64,000 nucleotides of DNA, from assembly GCF_026790065.1 (NCBI RefSeq), contig NZ_JALAMO010000007.1, forward strand, positions 112,181 through 176,180. The letters run 5' to 3'. Position 1 is the stretch's first letter. Every line of letters starts with the position of its first letter. Made by a program: the position numbers and the translations under genes. This stretch comes from Bacillus sp. N13C7 (lineage in GTDB: Bacteria > Bacillota > Bacilli > Bacillales > Bacillaceae). Of the stretch, positions 1 through 14,792 are shown piece after piece. The notes beneath the pieces were generated by a model. That model ran no database searches. It worked only from the letters and a program-made list of their open reading frames with translations, and had not been told where the DNA came from.

Positions 1-339
1 AACAGAATCCCATATCCAATAGACAAGAGCTGTTAATACAGCGAAAATATAAAAGGCTGTATTTTGAAGCAGAGATTGTCCCGAAGGCTGCAGCAAGCCA
101 AAGATGATTGCGTTGGCAATAAAAGCCGCAACAAGATAATACAGCAAATACAAAGGGCTGAACCGTTTCGGCTTTTTATTCATCATGAATTGAAGCGGCA
201 GCGCAAATATCAAATAAGGAAACAGAAAGTAAAATGCCATCGTAATAAGAGCGGCAATAATAAATGAATGAATATAAATAATCGAATAAAGAACCGACAT
301 TGTGAATGCTGATAGCAGCACTGTATAATTATATTTCAT
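1..339 (-). CDS. ywlA: YwlA, UPF0715-type small membrane protein (3' end outside window)
   Basis: The frame is open from an ATG at 339 to the window edge, giving 113 codons with no stop. An AGGAGG-type ribosome-binding site lies a few bases upstream. The protein is very hydrophobic, with about four predicted membrane segments and a short basic loop (KKPKR, near residue 55). B. subtilis YwlA, of unknown function, is about 118 residues as I remember, so only a few residues are missing. It is divergent from spoIIR. Name from similarity and position; no function can be assigned. Confidence 0.75.
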   Translation of the reverse strand, partial: MKYNYTVLLSAFTMSVLYSIIYIHSFIIAALITMAFYFLFPYLIFALPLQFMMNKKPKRFSPLYLLYYLVAAFIANAIIFGLLQPSGQSLLQNTAFYIFAVLTALVYWIWDSV

Positions 340-479
340 CTTAAACCTCCTAAAACACTATCGTACCATAAATAAGATTAACAGCTTGCTAGATTTTTTT
401 CACCCTGCACGTTTACCTCAGGCTCTCCTTGTCCATAATAGGGCTAGAAACAAAGCACGGAGAGGAACGGTGGGGACCG

Positions 480-1154
480 ATGAAAAAAACAGTTATCATT
501 TGTATATATATCTTTCTTTTATTATCTGGAGCACTTGTAGGGCTGGCAAAAGAAGAGACAGCACAGCAATCAGAGAATCAGCCGGTGGTCATACCGGATG
601 AGGCGATTCGTTTGAGAATATTGGCAAACAGCGATAGGGAACAGGACCAGCAATTAAAACGGCATATCAGAGACGCGGTCAATAAAGAAATCACAACCTG
701 GGTAGAGGATATTACTTCTATAGAAGAGGCTCGTCGTGTCATTCGCTCCAAGCTTCCTGAAATCAAAGAAATTGCAAAGGAAACAATGGAGAAAGAAGGG
801 GCGAACCAGTCCATATCTGTTGATTTTGACAAAATCTCATTTCCGACAAAGCTTTACGGCAACATGGTATATCCCGCTGGTGAGTATGAAGCGATTCTGA
901 TTACGCTTGGAAACGGCGACGGCGCCAACTGGTGGTGTGTGCTGTTCCCGCCGCTCTGCTTTCTTGATTTTTCTAATGGGGAAGCCGTAAAAGAACAAGA
1001 AGATAAAGAAGCCTCAAAAAAGCAGACTAAAAAAGTGCTTGAGGACGTAACAGCAAAAGCTGAAAAAGCCAAAAAGGAAGAGAAAGAAGAAAAGGAAGAC
1101 GGCGCAGAGGTGAAGTTCTTCTTAGTCGAATGGATTTCCGACCTTTTTTCCTAA
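480..1154 (+). CDS. spoIIR: SpoIIR, secreted forespore signal for pro-sigma-E processing
   Basis: SpoIIR is made in the forespore under sigma-F, secreted into the intermembrane space, and triggers SpoIIGA to cleave pro-sigma-E in the mother cell. The 224-residue product has an N-terminal hydrophobic export segment (residues 4-20), a central domain with the motif NWWCVLFPPLC, and a Lys/Glu-rich C-terminal tail. The ATG at 480 was chosen over an upstream in-frame start at 429 because it has the GGTGGGG ribosome-binding site, gives the signal peptide at the N-terminus, and matches the known length. Confidence 0.93.
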   Translation: MKKTVIICIYIFLLLSGALVGLAKEETAQQSENQPVVIPDEAIRLRILANSDREQDQQLKRHIRDAVNKEITTWVEDITSIEEARRVIRSKLPEIKEIAKETMEKEGANQSISVDFDKISFPTKLYGNMVYPAGEYEAILITLGNGDGANWWCVLFPPLCFLDFSNGEAVKEQEDKEASKKQTKKVLEDVTAKAEKAKKEEKEEKEDGAEVKFFLVEWISDLFS

Positions 1155-1220
1155 TCACCTGGTCTAAAAATAGATTTGCCTCATAGATTGGAAGAAAGAA
1201 TGCAAAAACGGGGTGAACGG

Positions 1221-1670
1221 ATGTTTTATCAACTGCGGGTGGCAAGGGAAAAAGACGGAGACATGCTCGAGGAATTTTTAAAACAGGCGAAAACCAATTA
1301 TGAAGGCGTGAAAGAAGGCTTCACCCAGTTTCTTATGCTGGAGGACAGCGAGAAAAACATTGCCGGATGTCTCGGAATTGAAAAAATAAGCTGTGATCAA
1401 GGGCTGCTGCGATCACTTGTGATATCGGACAAGCTTCACCAAGGACATATTGTGACGCTCTTTCAGAGCATGGAGCTGCTGTGCGAAAAGCATCAGATTA
1501 AAACAATATATTTAATAGCGAATCAGCATTCTTCTGCTGATTTCCTCGCAGCCATGGGTTTTGAACGAGCTGAAAGCGTACCGGAAGAGCTGTTTACTTC
1601 CGATCACTTCTGTGAATCGCGGCAAACGGAAGGGGCCGTCTTGATGAAAAAAGCGTCTGGATCAGTGTGA
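1221..1670 (+). CDS. ywlB: YwlB, GNAT-family N-acetyltransferase
   Basis: A 149-residue protein with a GNAT fold signature: LVISDKLHQGHI (about 75-86) resembles the acetyl-CoA binding segment, and AAMGFERAESV near the C-terminus is the usual closing motif. The substrate is unknown. The ATG at 1221 follows a GGGGTGA ribosome-binding site; an in-frame ATG at 1176 lacks one. The stop codon lies directly against the first of a series of DnaA boxes. Confidence 0.8.
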   Translation: MFYQLRVAREKDGDMLEEFLKQAKTNYEGVKEGFTQFLMLEDSEKNIAGCLGIEKISCDQGLLRSLVISDKLHQGHIVTLFQSMELLCEKHQIKTIYLIANQHSSADFLAAMGFERAESVPEELFTSDHFCESRQTEGAVLMKKASGSV

Positions 1671-1671
1671 T

Positions 1672-1879
1672 TTATACACATACTTATCCACTTCTTTATT
1701 AGCGTTGTCCACAATTTGTGGATAACGCTTGTTTTATGACAGGACATCTTTTATACTTTCAAAAGGATTACACGCGTAAAACAATCGTTTTATTGTTGTG
1801 AATAAGGAGTTTGGTCAGAAATGAAAACGAAAAGATGGTTTGTGGATGTAACTGATGAGTTATCCACAAATGATCCACA
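1672..1879. promoter_or_regulatory. DnaA-box cluster spanning the ywlB-ywlC gap and the start of ywlC
   Basis: Perfect matches to the DnaA box TTATNCACA occur at 1672-1680 (TTATACACA), 1717-1725 (reverse strand) and 1860-1868. One-mismatch boxes occur at 1684-1692, 1705-1713 and 1871-1879. A further perfect reverse box is at 2474-2482 inside ywlC. The boxes at 1705 and 1717 form an inverted repeat (1701-1714 / 1716-1729) that could also fold as a hairpin in RNA. From memory, ywlC is one of the chromosomal regions stably bound by DnaA in B. subtilis; such clusters titrate DnaA and tune initiation. Confidence 0.75.
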
Positions 1880-2861
1880 AATTGCACAAGCAGCCGCTTT
1901 GCTTCGGGAGAATGAGGTTGTTGCGTTCCCGACAGAAACGGTATACGGCCTCGGCGCAAACGCGAAAAACACGGATGCCGTCAAAAAAATATATGAGGCG
2001 AAAGGGCGGCCGAGTGATAATCCCCTGATTGTCCACATCGCGGACATCAGCCAGCTTGAGGATTTAACGGGTCCGGCGCCGGAAAAGGCGAAAACATTGA
2101 TGAAACGGTTTTGGCCTGGAGCACTTACGCTCATTCTGCCTTGTAAACCTGGTGCGCTCTCACCTCGTGTAACGGCAGGGCTTGAAACGGTTGCCATTCG
2201 AATGCCGGATCATCCGCTTGCCCTTGCATTGATTCGCGAGTCGGGTTTGCCGATAGCGGCACCGAGCGCCAATTTATCAGGCAAGCCAAGTCCGACAAAG
2301 GCTGAGCATGTGGCTCACGACTTGGATGGCCGCATAGCAGGCATTATGGATGGAGGCCCTACTGGAATCGGAGTCGAATCAACTGTGCTTTCATGTGCGG
2401 GTGATATCCCTGTTCTCCTGCGCCCGGGCGGCATTACGAAAGAACAAATTGAAGCAGAGATTGGGCCGATCCTTGTGGATAAAGGGCTCAGTGATCAAAA
2501 TGAGAAGCCGATTTCTCCAGGGATGAAATATACCCATTATGCGCCGACAGCACCGCTTGCCATTTGCGAAGGCAGCCCGGAGCGCATTCAGCATCTTATA
2601 CAAGAATATCAACAGGGCGGAAGACGGGTCGGTGTCCTGACGACAGAAGAAAACGCGGGCGTTTATTCCGCTGATTATGTGAAGAGCTGCGGCAGACGGG
2701 CTCAGCTTGAGACTGTCGCGGCCGCGCTGTATGATGCTTTACGCAGCTTTGATGAGAAGAAGGTAGATTTTATTATCGCGGAATCCTTTCCTGACACGGG
2801 CGTCGGACTTGCCATTATGAATAGGCTGATGAAAGCCGCTGGAGGAAGAGTGATTCGCTGA
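1821..2861 (+). CDS. ywlC: L-threonylcarbamoyladenylate synthase (Sua5/TsaC type)
   Basis: Catalyses formation of threonylcarbamoyl-AMP from threonine, bicarbonate and ATP, the first step of t6A tRNA modification. The 346-residue length is that of the two-domain Sua5 type: an N-terminal YrdC domain (about 15-205) with FPTETVYGLG (36-45), KGRP (61-64), PSANLSG (148-154) and ESTV (186-189), then a C-terminal Sua5 domain (about 225-346). The first codons overlap the DnaA-box cluster, so replication-initiator binding sits inside the coding region. Confidence 0.93.
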   Translation: MKTKRWFVDVTDELSTNDPQIAQAAALLRENEVVAFPTETVYGLGANAKNTDAVKKIYEAKGRPSDNPLIVHIADISQLEDLTGPAPEKAKTLMKRFWPGALTLILPCKPGALSPRVTAGLETVAIRMPDHPLALALIRESGLPIAAPSANLSGKPSPTKAEHVAHDLDGRIAGIMDGGPTGIGVESTVLSCAGDIPVLLRPGGITKEQIEAEIGPILVDKGLSDQNEKPISPGMKYTHYAPTAPLAICEGSPERIQHLIQEYQQGGRRVGVLTTEENAGVYSADYVKSCGRRAQLETVAAALYDALRSFDEKKVDFIIAESFPDTGVGLAIMNRLMKAAGGRVIR

Positions 2862-2881
2862 ATGCATTCAGATGTTCTAAC

Positions 2882-2929
2882 CCTTTTTGGACACGCATAG
2901 GCTAAAAAAGCGGGGCGTGTCCAAGGGGG
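2882..2929 (+). promoter_or_regulatory. Hairpin that can pair with the mntP ribosome-binding site
   Basis: TTGGACACGC (2887-2896) pairs perfectly with GCGTGTCCAA (2915-2924). Below it, CCTTT (2882-2886) can pair with GGGGG (2925-2929), partly through G-U pairs. The right arm includes the AAGGGGG ribosome-binding site of mntP. No U-run follows, so a terminator is unlikely. Control of mntP translation is an inference; the fold does not resemble the yybP-ykoY manganese riboswitch. Confidence 0.45.
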
Positions 2930-2939
2930 TTATTCATGT

Positions 2940-3497
2940 ATGTCGGATTTGTTTATTGGCGAACTGATTACATTAAGCATCATGGCGTTTGCTTTAGGGA
3001 TGGATGCTTTTTCTGTCGGTCTCGGAATGGGCATGGTCAAACTCAGAAAAAAGCAGATATTTTATATTGGTTTTATTATCGGCCTCTTTCACGTCATCAT
3101 GCCTCTCGGGGGAATGGCGGCCGGTAACATGCTGTCAGGGCTCCTCGGTGTGTTAGCGGTTTATATCGGAGGTTCGCTGCTTTTTGTTCTTGGGGTACAA
3201 ATGCTGATGGCTTCTTTTAAACAGTCAGAAGAACGGTTCATGTCGCCGTCAGGTCCAGGCTTATTGCTGTTTGCCGTCGGCGTCAGCCTTGACAGCTTCT
3301 CCGTCGGTTTGAGCTTGGGGATATACGGCTCGCATCCGTTTCTAACAATTACCCTGTTCGGGCTGTTCAGCATGGTGTTGACATGGCTGGGCCTGCTGAT
3401 CGGGAAACAAGTGCAGTCATGGCTTGGTACATACAGCGAAGCGCTCGGAGGCATTATATTAATTGTATTTGGCCTCAAGCTGCTTTTGCCGATTTAA
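2940..3497 (+). CDS. mntP: MntP-family manganese efflux pump
   Basis: A 185-residue polytopic membrane protein with about six transmembrane segments in two related halves. Each half has an acidic residue in a GxDxFSVGL motif: [11 protein letters not shown] (21-31) and [11 protein letters not shown] (117-127), the hallmark of the MntP (formerly UPF0059/DUF204) family that exports Mn(II). The ATG at 2940 follows AAGGGGG with ten bases between. The gene stands alone between the hairpin at 2882 and an intrinsic terminator. Confidence 0.88.
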   Translation: MSDLFIGELITLSIMAFALGMDAFSVGLGMGMVKLRKKQIFYIGFIIGLFHVIMPLGGMAAGNMLSGLLGVLAVYIGGSLLFVLGVQMLMASFKQSEERFMSPSGPGLLLFAVGVSLDSFSVGLSLGIYGSHPFLTITLFGLFSMVLTWLGLLIGKQVQSWLGTYSEALGGIILIVFGLKLLLPI

Positions 3498-3506
3498 TAT
3501 ACCAAT

Positions 3507-3537
3507 AAAAGAAACGAAGTCGCCGTTTCTTTTTTCT
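3507..3537 (+). terminator. Intrinsic terminator after mntP
   Basis: Ten-base stem AAAAGAAACG (3507-3516) with its complement at 3524-3533, followed by a T-rich tract. Confidence 0.75.
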
Positions 3538-3571
3538 TCATATATAATAGAGAAAAATAAGGGGTGACGAC

Positions 3572-4024
3572 ATGAACATTATTTTTGTCTGTACTGGAAA
3601 TACGTGCCGCAGCCCGATGGCTGAGGCGCTTTTTAAATCAATTGCAGAAACGGAAGGGCTGAATGTCAGTGTCCGCTCGGCAGGTGTGTTTGCTTCACCT
3701 AATGGGAGGGCGACGCCTCAGGCAGTCGAAGCGCTGTTTGAAAAACACATCGCCCTTAATCATGTGTCTTCTCCGTTAACTGAAGAGCATATGGAATCGG
3801 CTGATTTGGTTCTGGCTATGACCCATCAGCACAAGCAGTTCATTACCAGCCAATTTGAACGTTATCGTGATAAAGTATTTACGCTGAAAGAATACGTCAC
3901 AGGCAGCTATGGGGATGTCATCGATCCGTTTGGCGGCTCAATTGACATCTATAAACAAACGAGAGATGAGCTTGAAGAGCTTCTTCGGCAGCTGGCAAAA
4001 CAGCTGAAAAAAGACAGCAAGTAG
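3572..4024 (+). CDS. ywlE: YwlE, protein arginine phosphatase
   Basis: Low-molecular-weight phosphatase fold of 150 residues. The P-loop CTGNTCRS begins at Cys7, and the general acid lies in DPFGG (118-122). Thr11 in the loop is the residue known to select phospho-arginine over phospho-tyrosine. In B. subtilis YwlE reverses the McsB arginine phosphorylation that marks proteins for ClpCP. A TATAAT sequence at 3543-3548 could be a -10 element, but no good -35 was found. Confidence 0.93.
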   Translation: MNIIFVCTGNTCRSPMAEALFKSIAETEGLNVSVRSAGVFASPNGRATPQAVEALFEKHIALNHVSSPLTEEHMESADLVLAMTHQHKQFITSQFERYRDKVFTLKEYVTGSYGDVIDPFGGSIDIYKQTRDELEELLRQLAKQLKKDSK

Positions 4025-4082
4025 CTGTCAGAAAATCTGCAAACAGGTCATTTGCAAATCCTGCGTGAAGGAGTAGAATATA

Positions 4083-4229
4083 GTGAAAAGCACATCATAT
4101 GGTGTGAATCAAAGAGCGGACAGGCTGCGCGGTCAACAAAGCGGGCGGGCCGCATTACACACGCTGGGAGGAAAAGCAGATGAAAGTAGCCATAGCATCG
4201 GATCATGGTGGCGTTCACATTCGAAATGA
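4083..4229 (+). CDS. Possible small ORF (48 codons) overlapping the start of rpiB
   Basis: A GTG at 4083 follows AAGGAG (4068-4073) at nine-base spacing and opens a frame that runs 50 bases into rpiB in another frame. The product is Arg/Gly/Ser-rich with no membrane segment or recognised domain. It could couple translation of rpiB to ywlE. Overlap with a real gene weakens the case that the peptide itself matters. Confidence 0.25.
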   Translation: MKSTSYGVNQRADRLRGQQSGRAALHTLGGKADESSHSIGSWWRSHSK

Positions 4230-4629
4230 AATCAAAGACTTAATGGACGAATTGCAAATTGAATATATTGATATGGGCTGTGACTGCGGCAACGGATCTG
4301 TCGATTATCCGGATTATGCTTTTCCGGTGGCCGAAAAAGTGGTAAGCGGCGAAGTTGACAGAGGCATTTTAATTTGCGGGACAGGCATCGGCATGAGCAT
4401 TTCCGCAAATAAAGTCAAAGGCATCCGCTGCGCGCTTGCACACGATACATTCAGCGCAAAGGCGACGAGAGAGCATAATGACACAAACATCCTCGCGATG
4501 GGTGAACGGGTCATCGGCCCTGGTTTGGCGCGGGAAATCGCAAAAATCTGGCTGACTACTGAGTTTACCGGCGGAAGACACCAAAAGCGCATCGGAAAAA
4601 TCTCAGATTATGAAGAGAAAAACCTGTAG
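4180..4629 (+). CDS. ywlF: RpiB/LacAB-family ribose-5-phosphate isomerase
   Basis: Predicted to interconvert ribose 5-phosphate and ribulose 5-phosphate. The 149-residue protein shows the family signatures: ASDHGG (6-11), with Asp8/His9 near the active site, and CGTGIGMSISANK (66-78), with Cys66 as the catalytic base. It lies between ywlE and ywlG in a close co-directional series. LacA/B-type activity on another sugar phosphate cannot be excluded. Confidence 0.9.
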   Translation: MKVAIASDHGGVHIRNEIKDLMDELQIEYIDMGCDCGNGSVDYPDYAFPVAEKVVSGEVDRGILICGTGIGMSISANKVKGIRCALAHDTFSAKATREHNDTNILAMGERVIGPGLAREIAKIWLTTEFTGGRHQKRIGKISDYEEKNL

Positions 4630-4641
4630 GGGTGCTGTTCG

Positions 4642-5184
4642 ATGAATGAGTTGAAACAAACGTGGAAGACGATGCTGTCTGAGTTCGGGGAACAGGCGGG
4701 ATTGAAACAAGATCAGCTCTTTGTCCTTGGATGCAGCACGAGCGAAGTGGCCGGCAGCCGGATCGGAACATCAGGCAGCGAAGACATTGCGGAAAGCATA
4801 TACAGCGGTCTTGCCGAGCTTAAGGGAAAAACGGGTATTCACCTGGCCTTTCAATGCTGCGAGCATTTGAACAGAGCGCTTGTCGTTGAAGAGGAAACCG
4901 CTCAGCGGTTCATGCTTCCGGTCGTTTCTGCTGTGCCTGTTCCAAAGGCGGGCGGGGCAATGGCTGCTTATGCATTTAAGCAGATGAAGTCTCCTGTTCT
5001 TGTCGAGGCCATTCAGGCTGACGCCGGAATAGACATCGGCGATACGTTTATCGGCATGCATCTGAAGCCGGTAGCTGTCCCTGTACGCGTTTCTCAAAAT
5101 AATCTCGGGGCGGCACATGTGACACTGGCTCGTACTCGGCCGAAACTGATCGGCGGAGTGCGGGCGGTTTATGGGAGCGAATGA
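4642..5184 (+). CDS. ywlG: YwlG, UPF0340/TIGR01440 family protein
   Basis: A 180-residue soluble protein of a conserved Firmicute family with no known function. Visible features are LGCSTSEVAGSRIGTSGS (about 30-47) and FQCCEHLNRALVVE (about 72-85), a Cys-Cys-Glu-His motif that looks like an active or metal site. It is 12 bases from rpiB and probably cotranscribed with it. Its stop codon touches the terminator stem. Confidence 0.85.
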   Translation: MNELKQTWKTMLSEFGEQAGLKQDQLFVLGCSTSEVAGSRIGTSGSEDIAESIYSGLAELKGKTGIHLAFQCCEHLNRALVVEEETAQRFMLPVVSAVPVPKAGGAMAAYAFKQMKSPVLVEAIQADAGIDIGDTFIGMHLKPVAVPVRVSQNNLGAAHVTLARTRPKLIGGVRAVYGSE

Positions 5185-5210
5185 AAGGACTGCATGGCCA
5201 GTCTTTTCTT
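5184..5210 (+). terminator. Intrinsic terminator after ywlG
   Basis: Nine-base stem AAAGGACTG (5184-5192) pairing with 5199-5207 (one G-U pair), followed by a T-rich tract. Confidence 0.75.
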
Positions 5211-5311
5211 TTATTTTAAAGGCAGAAAAATAAATCCCGAACTTTAATTTAAATTTAAGTTATCAATATTCGTTTTTACCAATGAAAATTTCGATTTTTT
5301 TAAAATAATCT

Positions 5312-5341
5312 TTTACATCGACCTAAAAAACCATGTACAAT
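5312..5341 (+). promoter_or_regulatory. glyA sigma-A promoter with possible PurR half-sites upstream
   Basis: TTTACA (5312-5317) and TACAAT (5336-5341) are separated by 18 bases. Upstream AT-rich DNA contains CCGAAC (5237-5242) and two TTCG elements (5269, 5290) that resemble PurR box cores. B. subtilis glyA is known to be PurR-repressed, but the spacing here is not the textbook one, so the operator is tentative. Confidence 0.6.
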
Positions 5342-5391
5342 AGTGATGGTAAAAACAAAGAACAGGATACGGATAGGAGAGGATCTCGCTG

Positions 5392-6639
5392 ATGAAACAT
5401 TTACCTGCGCAAGACGAACAAGTGTTTAACGCCATTAAAAATGAGCGTGAACGCCAACAGACTAAGATCGAATTGATTGCTTCTGAGAACTTTGTAAGTG
5501 AAGCGGTTATGGAAGCACAAGGATCTGTTTTGACGAACAAATACGCTGAAGGATATCCGGGCAAACGCTACTACGGCGGATGTGAGCACGTCGATGTCGT
5601 GGAAGATATCGCTCGTGACCGCGCGAAGGAAATCTTTGGAGCAGAGCATGTAAACGTTCAGCCGCATTCAGGCGCACAAGCAAACATGGCAGTGTACTTC
5701 ACGATTTTAGAGCAAGGCGATACTGTACTTGGGATGAACCTCTCCCACGGCGGTCATTTAACACACGGAAGTCCAGTCAACTTCAGCGGTGTTCAATATA
5801 ACTTTGTTGAGTACGGCGTAGATAAAGAAACTCAACATATTGATTACGATGACGTGCGTGAAAAAGCCCTCGCTCATAAGCCGAAGCTTATTGTAGCAGG
5901 AGCAAGTGCGTATCCTCGTACAATCGACTTTAAGAAATTCCGTGAAATTGCTGATGAAGTCGGCGCTTACTTCATGGTGGATATGGCGCATATCGCAGGA
6001 CTTGTTGCGGCAGGCCTTCATCCAAACCCGGTTCCTTACGCTGATTTCGTGACAACAACAACACACAAAACACTTCGAGGCCCTCGCGGAGGCATGATCC
6101 TTTGCCGTGAAGAGTTTGGCAAGAAAATTGATAAATCCATCTTCCCTGGCATTCAAGGCGGACCGCTGATGCACGTGATTGCTGCAAAAGCTGTTTCATT
6201 CGGCGAAGTATTGCAGGACGATTTCAAAACATATGCGCAAAATGTCATTTCAAATGCAAAACGCTTGGCTGAATCGTTGACGAAAGAGGGCATCCAGCTC
6301 GTTTCAGGCGGAACTGACAACCACCTTATCCTTGTTGACCTTCGTTCTCTCGGACTGACAGGTAAGGTTGCAGAGCATGTGCTTGATGAAATCGGAATTA
6401 CGTCTAACAAAAACGCGATTCCATACGATCCAGAAAAACCTTTCGTAACAAGCGGTATCCGTCTTGGTACAGCTGCTGTGACAAGCCGCGGTTTTGACGG
6501 AGACGCATTGGAAGAAGTCGGTGCGATCATTGCGCTTGCATTGAAAAACCACGAAGATGAAGGAAAACTTGAAGAAGCAAGACAGCGTGTAGCTGCTCTG
6601 ACTGATAAATTTCCTTTATATAAAGAATTAGATTACTAA
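5392..6639 (+). CDS. glyA: Serine hydroxymethyltransferase
   Basis: PLP enzyme converting serine and tetrahydrofolate to glycine and 5,10-methylene-THF, the main source of one-carbon units for purine and thymidylate synthesis. The 415-residue length is standard. The PLP lysine is Lys226 in [14 protein letters not shown], Asp197 and His200 lie in VDMAHIAG, and YYGG (60-63) is the substrate region. Monocistronic, with its own promoter and terminator. Confidence 0.97.
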   Translation: MKHLPAQDEQVFNAIKNERERQQTKIELIASENFVSEAVMEAQGSVLTNKYAEGYPGKRYYGGCEHVDVVEDIARDRAKEIFGAEHVNVQPHSGAQANMAVYFTILEQGDTVLGMNLSHGGHLTHGSPVNFSGVQYNFVEYGVDKETQHIDYDDVREKALAHKPKLIVAGASAYPRTIDFKKFREIADEVGAYFMVDMAHIAGLVAAGLHPNPVPYADFVTTTTHKTLRGPRGGMILCREEFGKKIDKSIFPGIQGGPLMHVIAAKAVSFGEVLQDDFKTYAQNVISNAKRLAESLTKEGIQLVSGGTDNHLILVDLRSLGLTGKVAEHVLDEIGITSNKNAIPYDPEKPFVTSGIRLGTAAVTSRGFDGDALEEVGAIIALALKNHEDEGKLEEARQRVAALTDKFPLYKELDY

Positions 6640-6644
6640 GATTC

Positions 6645-6682
6645 CAAAAACCCGTTCGGGCTAATGCCCGGCGGGTTTTTTG
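6645..6682 (+). terminator. Intrinsic terminator after glyA
   Basis: Stem AAAAACCCG (6646-6654) with CGGGTTTTT (6672-6680) and an inner GGG/CCC pairing, ending in a T-run. Confidence 0.8.
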
Positions 6683-6691
6683 ACGATGTTC

Positions 6692-6720
6692 TTGAAACTC
6701 AATGTCTTTTTTTGTAGAAT
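6692..6720 (+). promoter_or_regulatory. upp sigma-A promoter
   Basis: TTGAAA (6692-6697) and TAGAAT (6715-6720) at 17-base spacing, 54 bases upstream of the upp start. Confidence 0.65.
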
Positions 6721-6773
6721 CAATAGAAGTGTGAAATTGTTGATGGGACAATAAAAAAGGAGCTGAACACAGC

Positions 6774-7403
6774 ATGGGAAAGGTTTATGTATTTGATCAT
6801 CCTTTAATTCAGCATAAGCTGACATATATACGGAATGAAAATACAGGTACAAAGGATTTTAGAGAGCTTGTAGATGAAGTAGCCACACTGATGGCGTTTG
6901 AAATTACCCGCGATCTTCCTTTAGAAGAAGTGGATATCAACACACCTGTTCAGGCTGCGAAATCGAAAGTCATCTCAGGAAAAAAACTCGGAGTGGTTCC
7001 TATCCTTAGAGCGGGATTGGGAATGGTTGACGGCATCTTAAAGCTGATTCCTGCGGCAAAAGTGGGACATGTCGGCCTGTACCGTGATCCTGAAACCTTA
7101 AAGCCCGTGGAATACTATGTCAAGCTTCCTTCTGACGTGGAAGAGCGTGAATTCATTGTGGTTGACCCGATGCTGGCTACAGGGGGTTCTGCTGTAGAAG
7201 CGATTCACAGCCTCAAAAAACGCGGCGCGAAAAATATCCGGTTCATGTGCCTTGTAGCGGCGCCAGAGGGTGTGGAAGAATTGCAGAAGCATCATTCAGA
7301 CGTGGATATTTACATCGCGGCTCTTGATGAAAAATTAAATGAAAAAGGTTATATCGTTCCGGGTCTTGGAGATGCAGGAGACCGTATGTTTGGAACAAAA
7401 TAA
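6774..7403 (+). CDS. upp: Uracil phosphoribosyltransferase
   Basis: Salvage enzyme making UMP from uracil and PRPP. The 209-residue protein has the PRPP-binding motif [10 protein letters not shown] (131-140) and the uracil-binding C-terminal region [23 protein letters not shown] precedes the ATG. The gene stands alone between its promoter and a strong terminator, upstream of the atp operon. Confidence 0.97.
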
Positions 7404-7405
7404 AA

Positions 7406-7435
7406 AAGAAAACCCGAAAAGGGTTTTCTTTTTTT
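7406..7435 (+). terminator. Intrinsic terminator after upp
   Basis: Ten-base stem AAGAAAACCC (7406-7415) with GGGTTTTCTT (7421-7430), then T-run. Confidence 0.85.
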
Positions 7436-7538
7436 ATCCAGATATTTGCTATTCGGTCAATCTGTATACAATTATAGGTGAAAATGTGAACATTCTGTGG
7501 AGGCTTACAGTATAAAAAGTTTTTTAACTTTAAACAGA

Positions 7539-7567
7539 TTGACACATGTTAGGGGCTATTGTATGCT
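7539..7567 (+). promoter_or_regulatory. atp operon sigma-A promoter
   Basis: A consensus TTGACA (7539-7544) and TATGCT (7562-7567) at 17-base spacing. It is the only good promoter seen between upp and atpI and implies a leader of roughly 250 bases. Confidence 0.7.
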
Positions 7568-7574
7568 AAACGAG

Positions 7575-7821
7575 GGTATTATGAGAAGGTTTTCATAGCT
7601 TTCATTATAGTCCTCATCCTCAACGTAAATCCTCTCAGAAAACCCGTATTATGAGGATTTATTTAAGCGAATGAAACAGCATCCCTGCAAGGCTTGCGGA
7701 TGAATGATTTTTTCGAACAGGCCCGTTTTGCCGGTCAAAAAAGGTCTTCTACTAGGGTTAACCGCTGATTTATGCCGTATCTAAGCTTTACATTATTTTT
7801 TCATCAGGAGACAGATAATTG
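7575..7821 (+). promoter_or_regulatory. Structured 5' leader of the atp operon
   Basis: The approximately 250 bases between the promoter and atpI contain no convincing ORF. Two hairpins are visible: AAATCCTC (7627-7634) with GAGGATTT (7653-7660), and an imperfect stem-loop at 7680-7702 that is followed after a few bases by a run of six T. The second could act as an attenuator. No known riboswitch class was recognised. Confidence 0.4.
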
Positions 7822-8947
<1,126 letters not shown>

Positions 8948-8977
8948 AACATTATATCCAAACGGATAACATTTTAA

Positions 8978-9205
<228 letters not shown>

Positions 9206-9230
9206 GCATAAAAGCCTTATATGAACTAAA

Positions 9231-9266
9231 AATGGCGAAGATCATTCCAAGAGAACCTTCGCCATT
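9231..9266 (+). promoter_or_regulatory. Intercistronic hairpin between atpE and atpF
   Basis: AATGGCGAAG (9231-9240) pairs perfectly with CTTCGCCATT (9257-9266). No long T-run follows, so full termination is unlikely. It may stabilise the upstream atpE message or partly attenuate, which would raise subunit c over the other subunits. The rest of the 160-base gap holds no gene that I can see. Confidence 0.6.
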
Positions 9267-9367
9267 GCTTTATGTCTGATAAGCAACCCGCCTTGCCGGC
9301 TGAAAAGAGACAAGTGCGGCTGCTGGATCAGCAAAGAAAAACCTGCAGAAGGGAGTTGCCGTAGTAG

Positions 9368-10422
<1,055 letters not shown>

Positions 10423-10438
10423 AAGGGGTGAAACCTAA

Positions 10439-11947
<1,509 letters not shown>

Positions 11948-11960
11948 CTCGAATGCTGAT

Positions 11961-11992
11961 GAGAGAAAAAGGTTCTCTTTTTCTCTCTTTTT
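11961..11992 (+). terminator. Terminator-like hairpin between atpA and atpG
   Basis: Eleven-base perfect stem GAGAGAAAAAG (11961-11971) with CTTTTTCTCTC (11977-11987) followed by TTTTT. It sits inside an operon, so it is more likely a partial attenuator or RNA-processing/stability element than a full terminator. Confidence 0.55.
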
Positions 11993-12002
11993 ACGCAGAT
12001 GA

Positions 12003-14334
<2,332 letters not shown>

Positions 14335-14345
14335 TCTGGTCCTAG

Positions 14346-14756
<411 letters not shown>

Positions 14757-14792
14757 GAAAAAATCCTTCTCTTTATGAGAAGGATTTTTTTA
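14757..14792. terminator. Intrinsic terminator after atpC, facing ywmA
   Basis: A 15-base stem AAAAAATCCTTCTC-type (14757-14771) with GAGAAGGATTTTTTT (14777-14791). The A-rich left arm would also give a T-run for the convergent gene ywmA, so it is probably bidirectional. Confidence 0.85.

Noticed and set aside
64..267. Plus-strand ORF of 67 codons at the window start
   Set aside because: It is the antisense shadow of ywlA, which has a good ribosome-binding site and typical membrane-protein composition.
2936..3127. 63-codon ORF overlapping the start of mntP
   Set aside because: It is in a different frame from a well-supported membrane transporter and its product has no coherent features.
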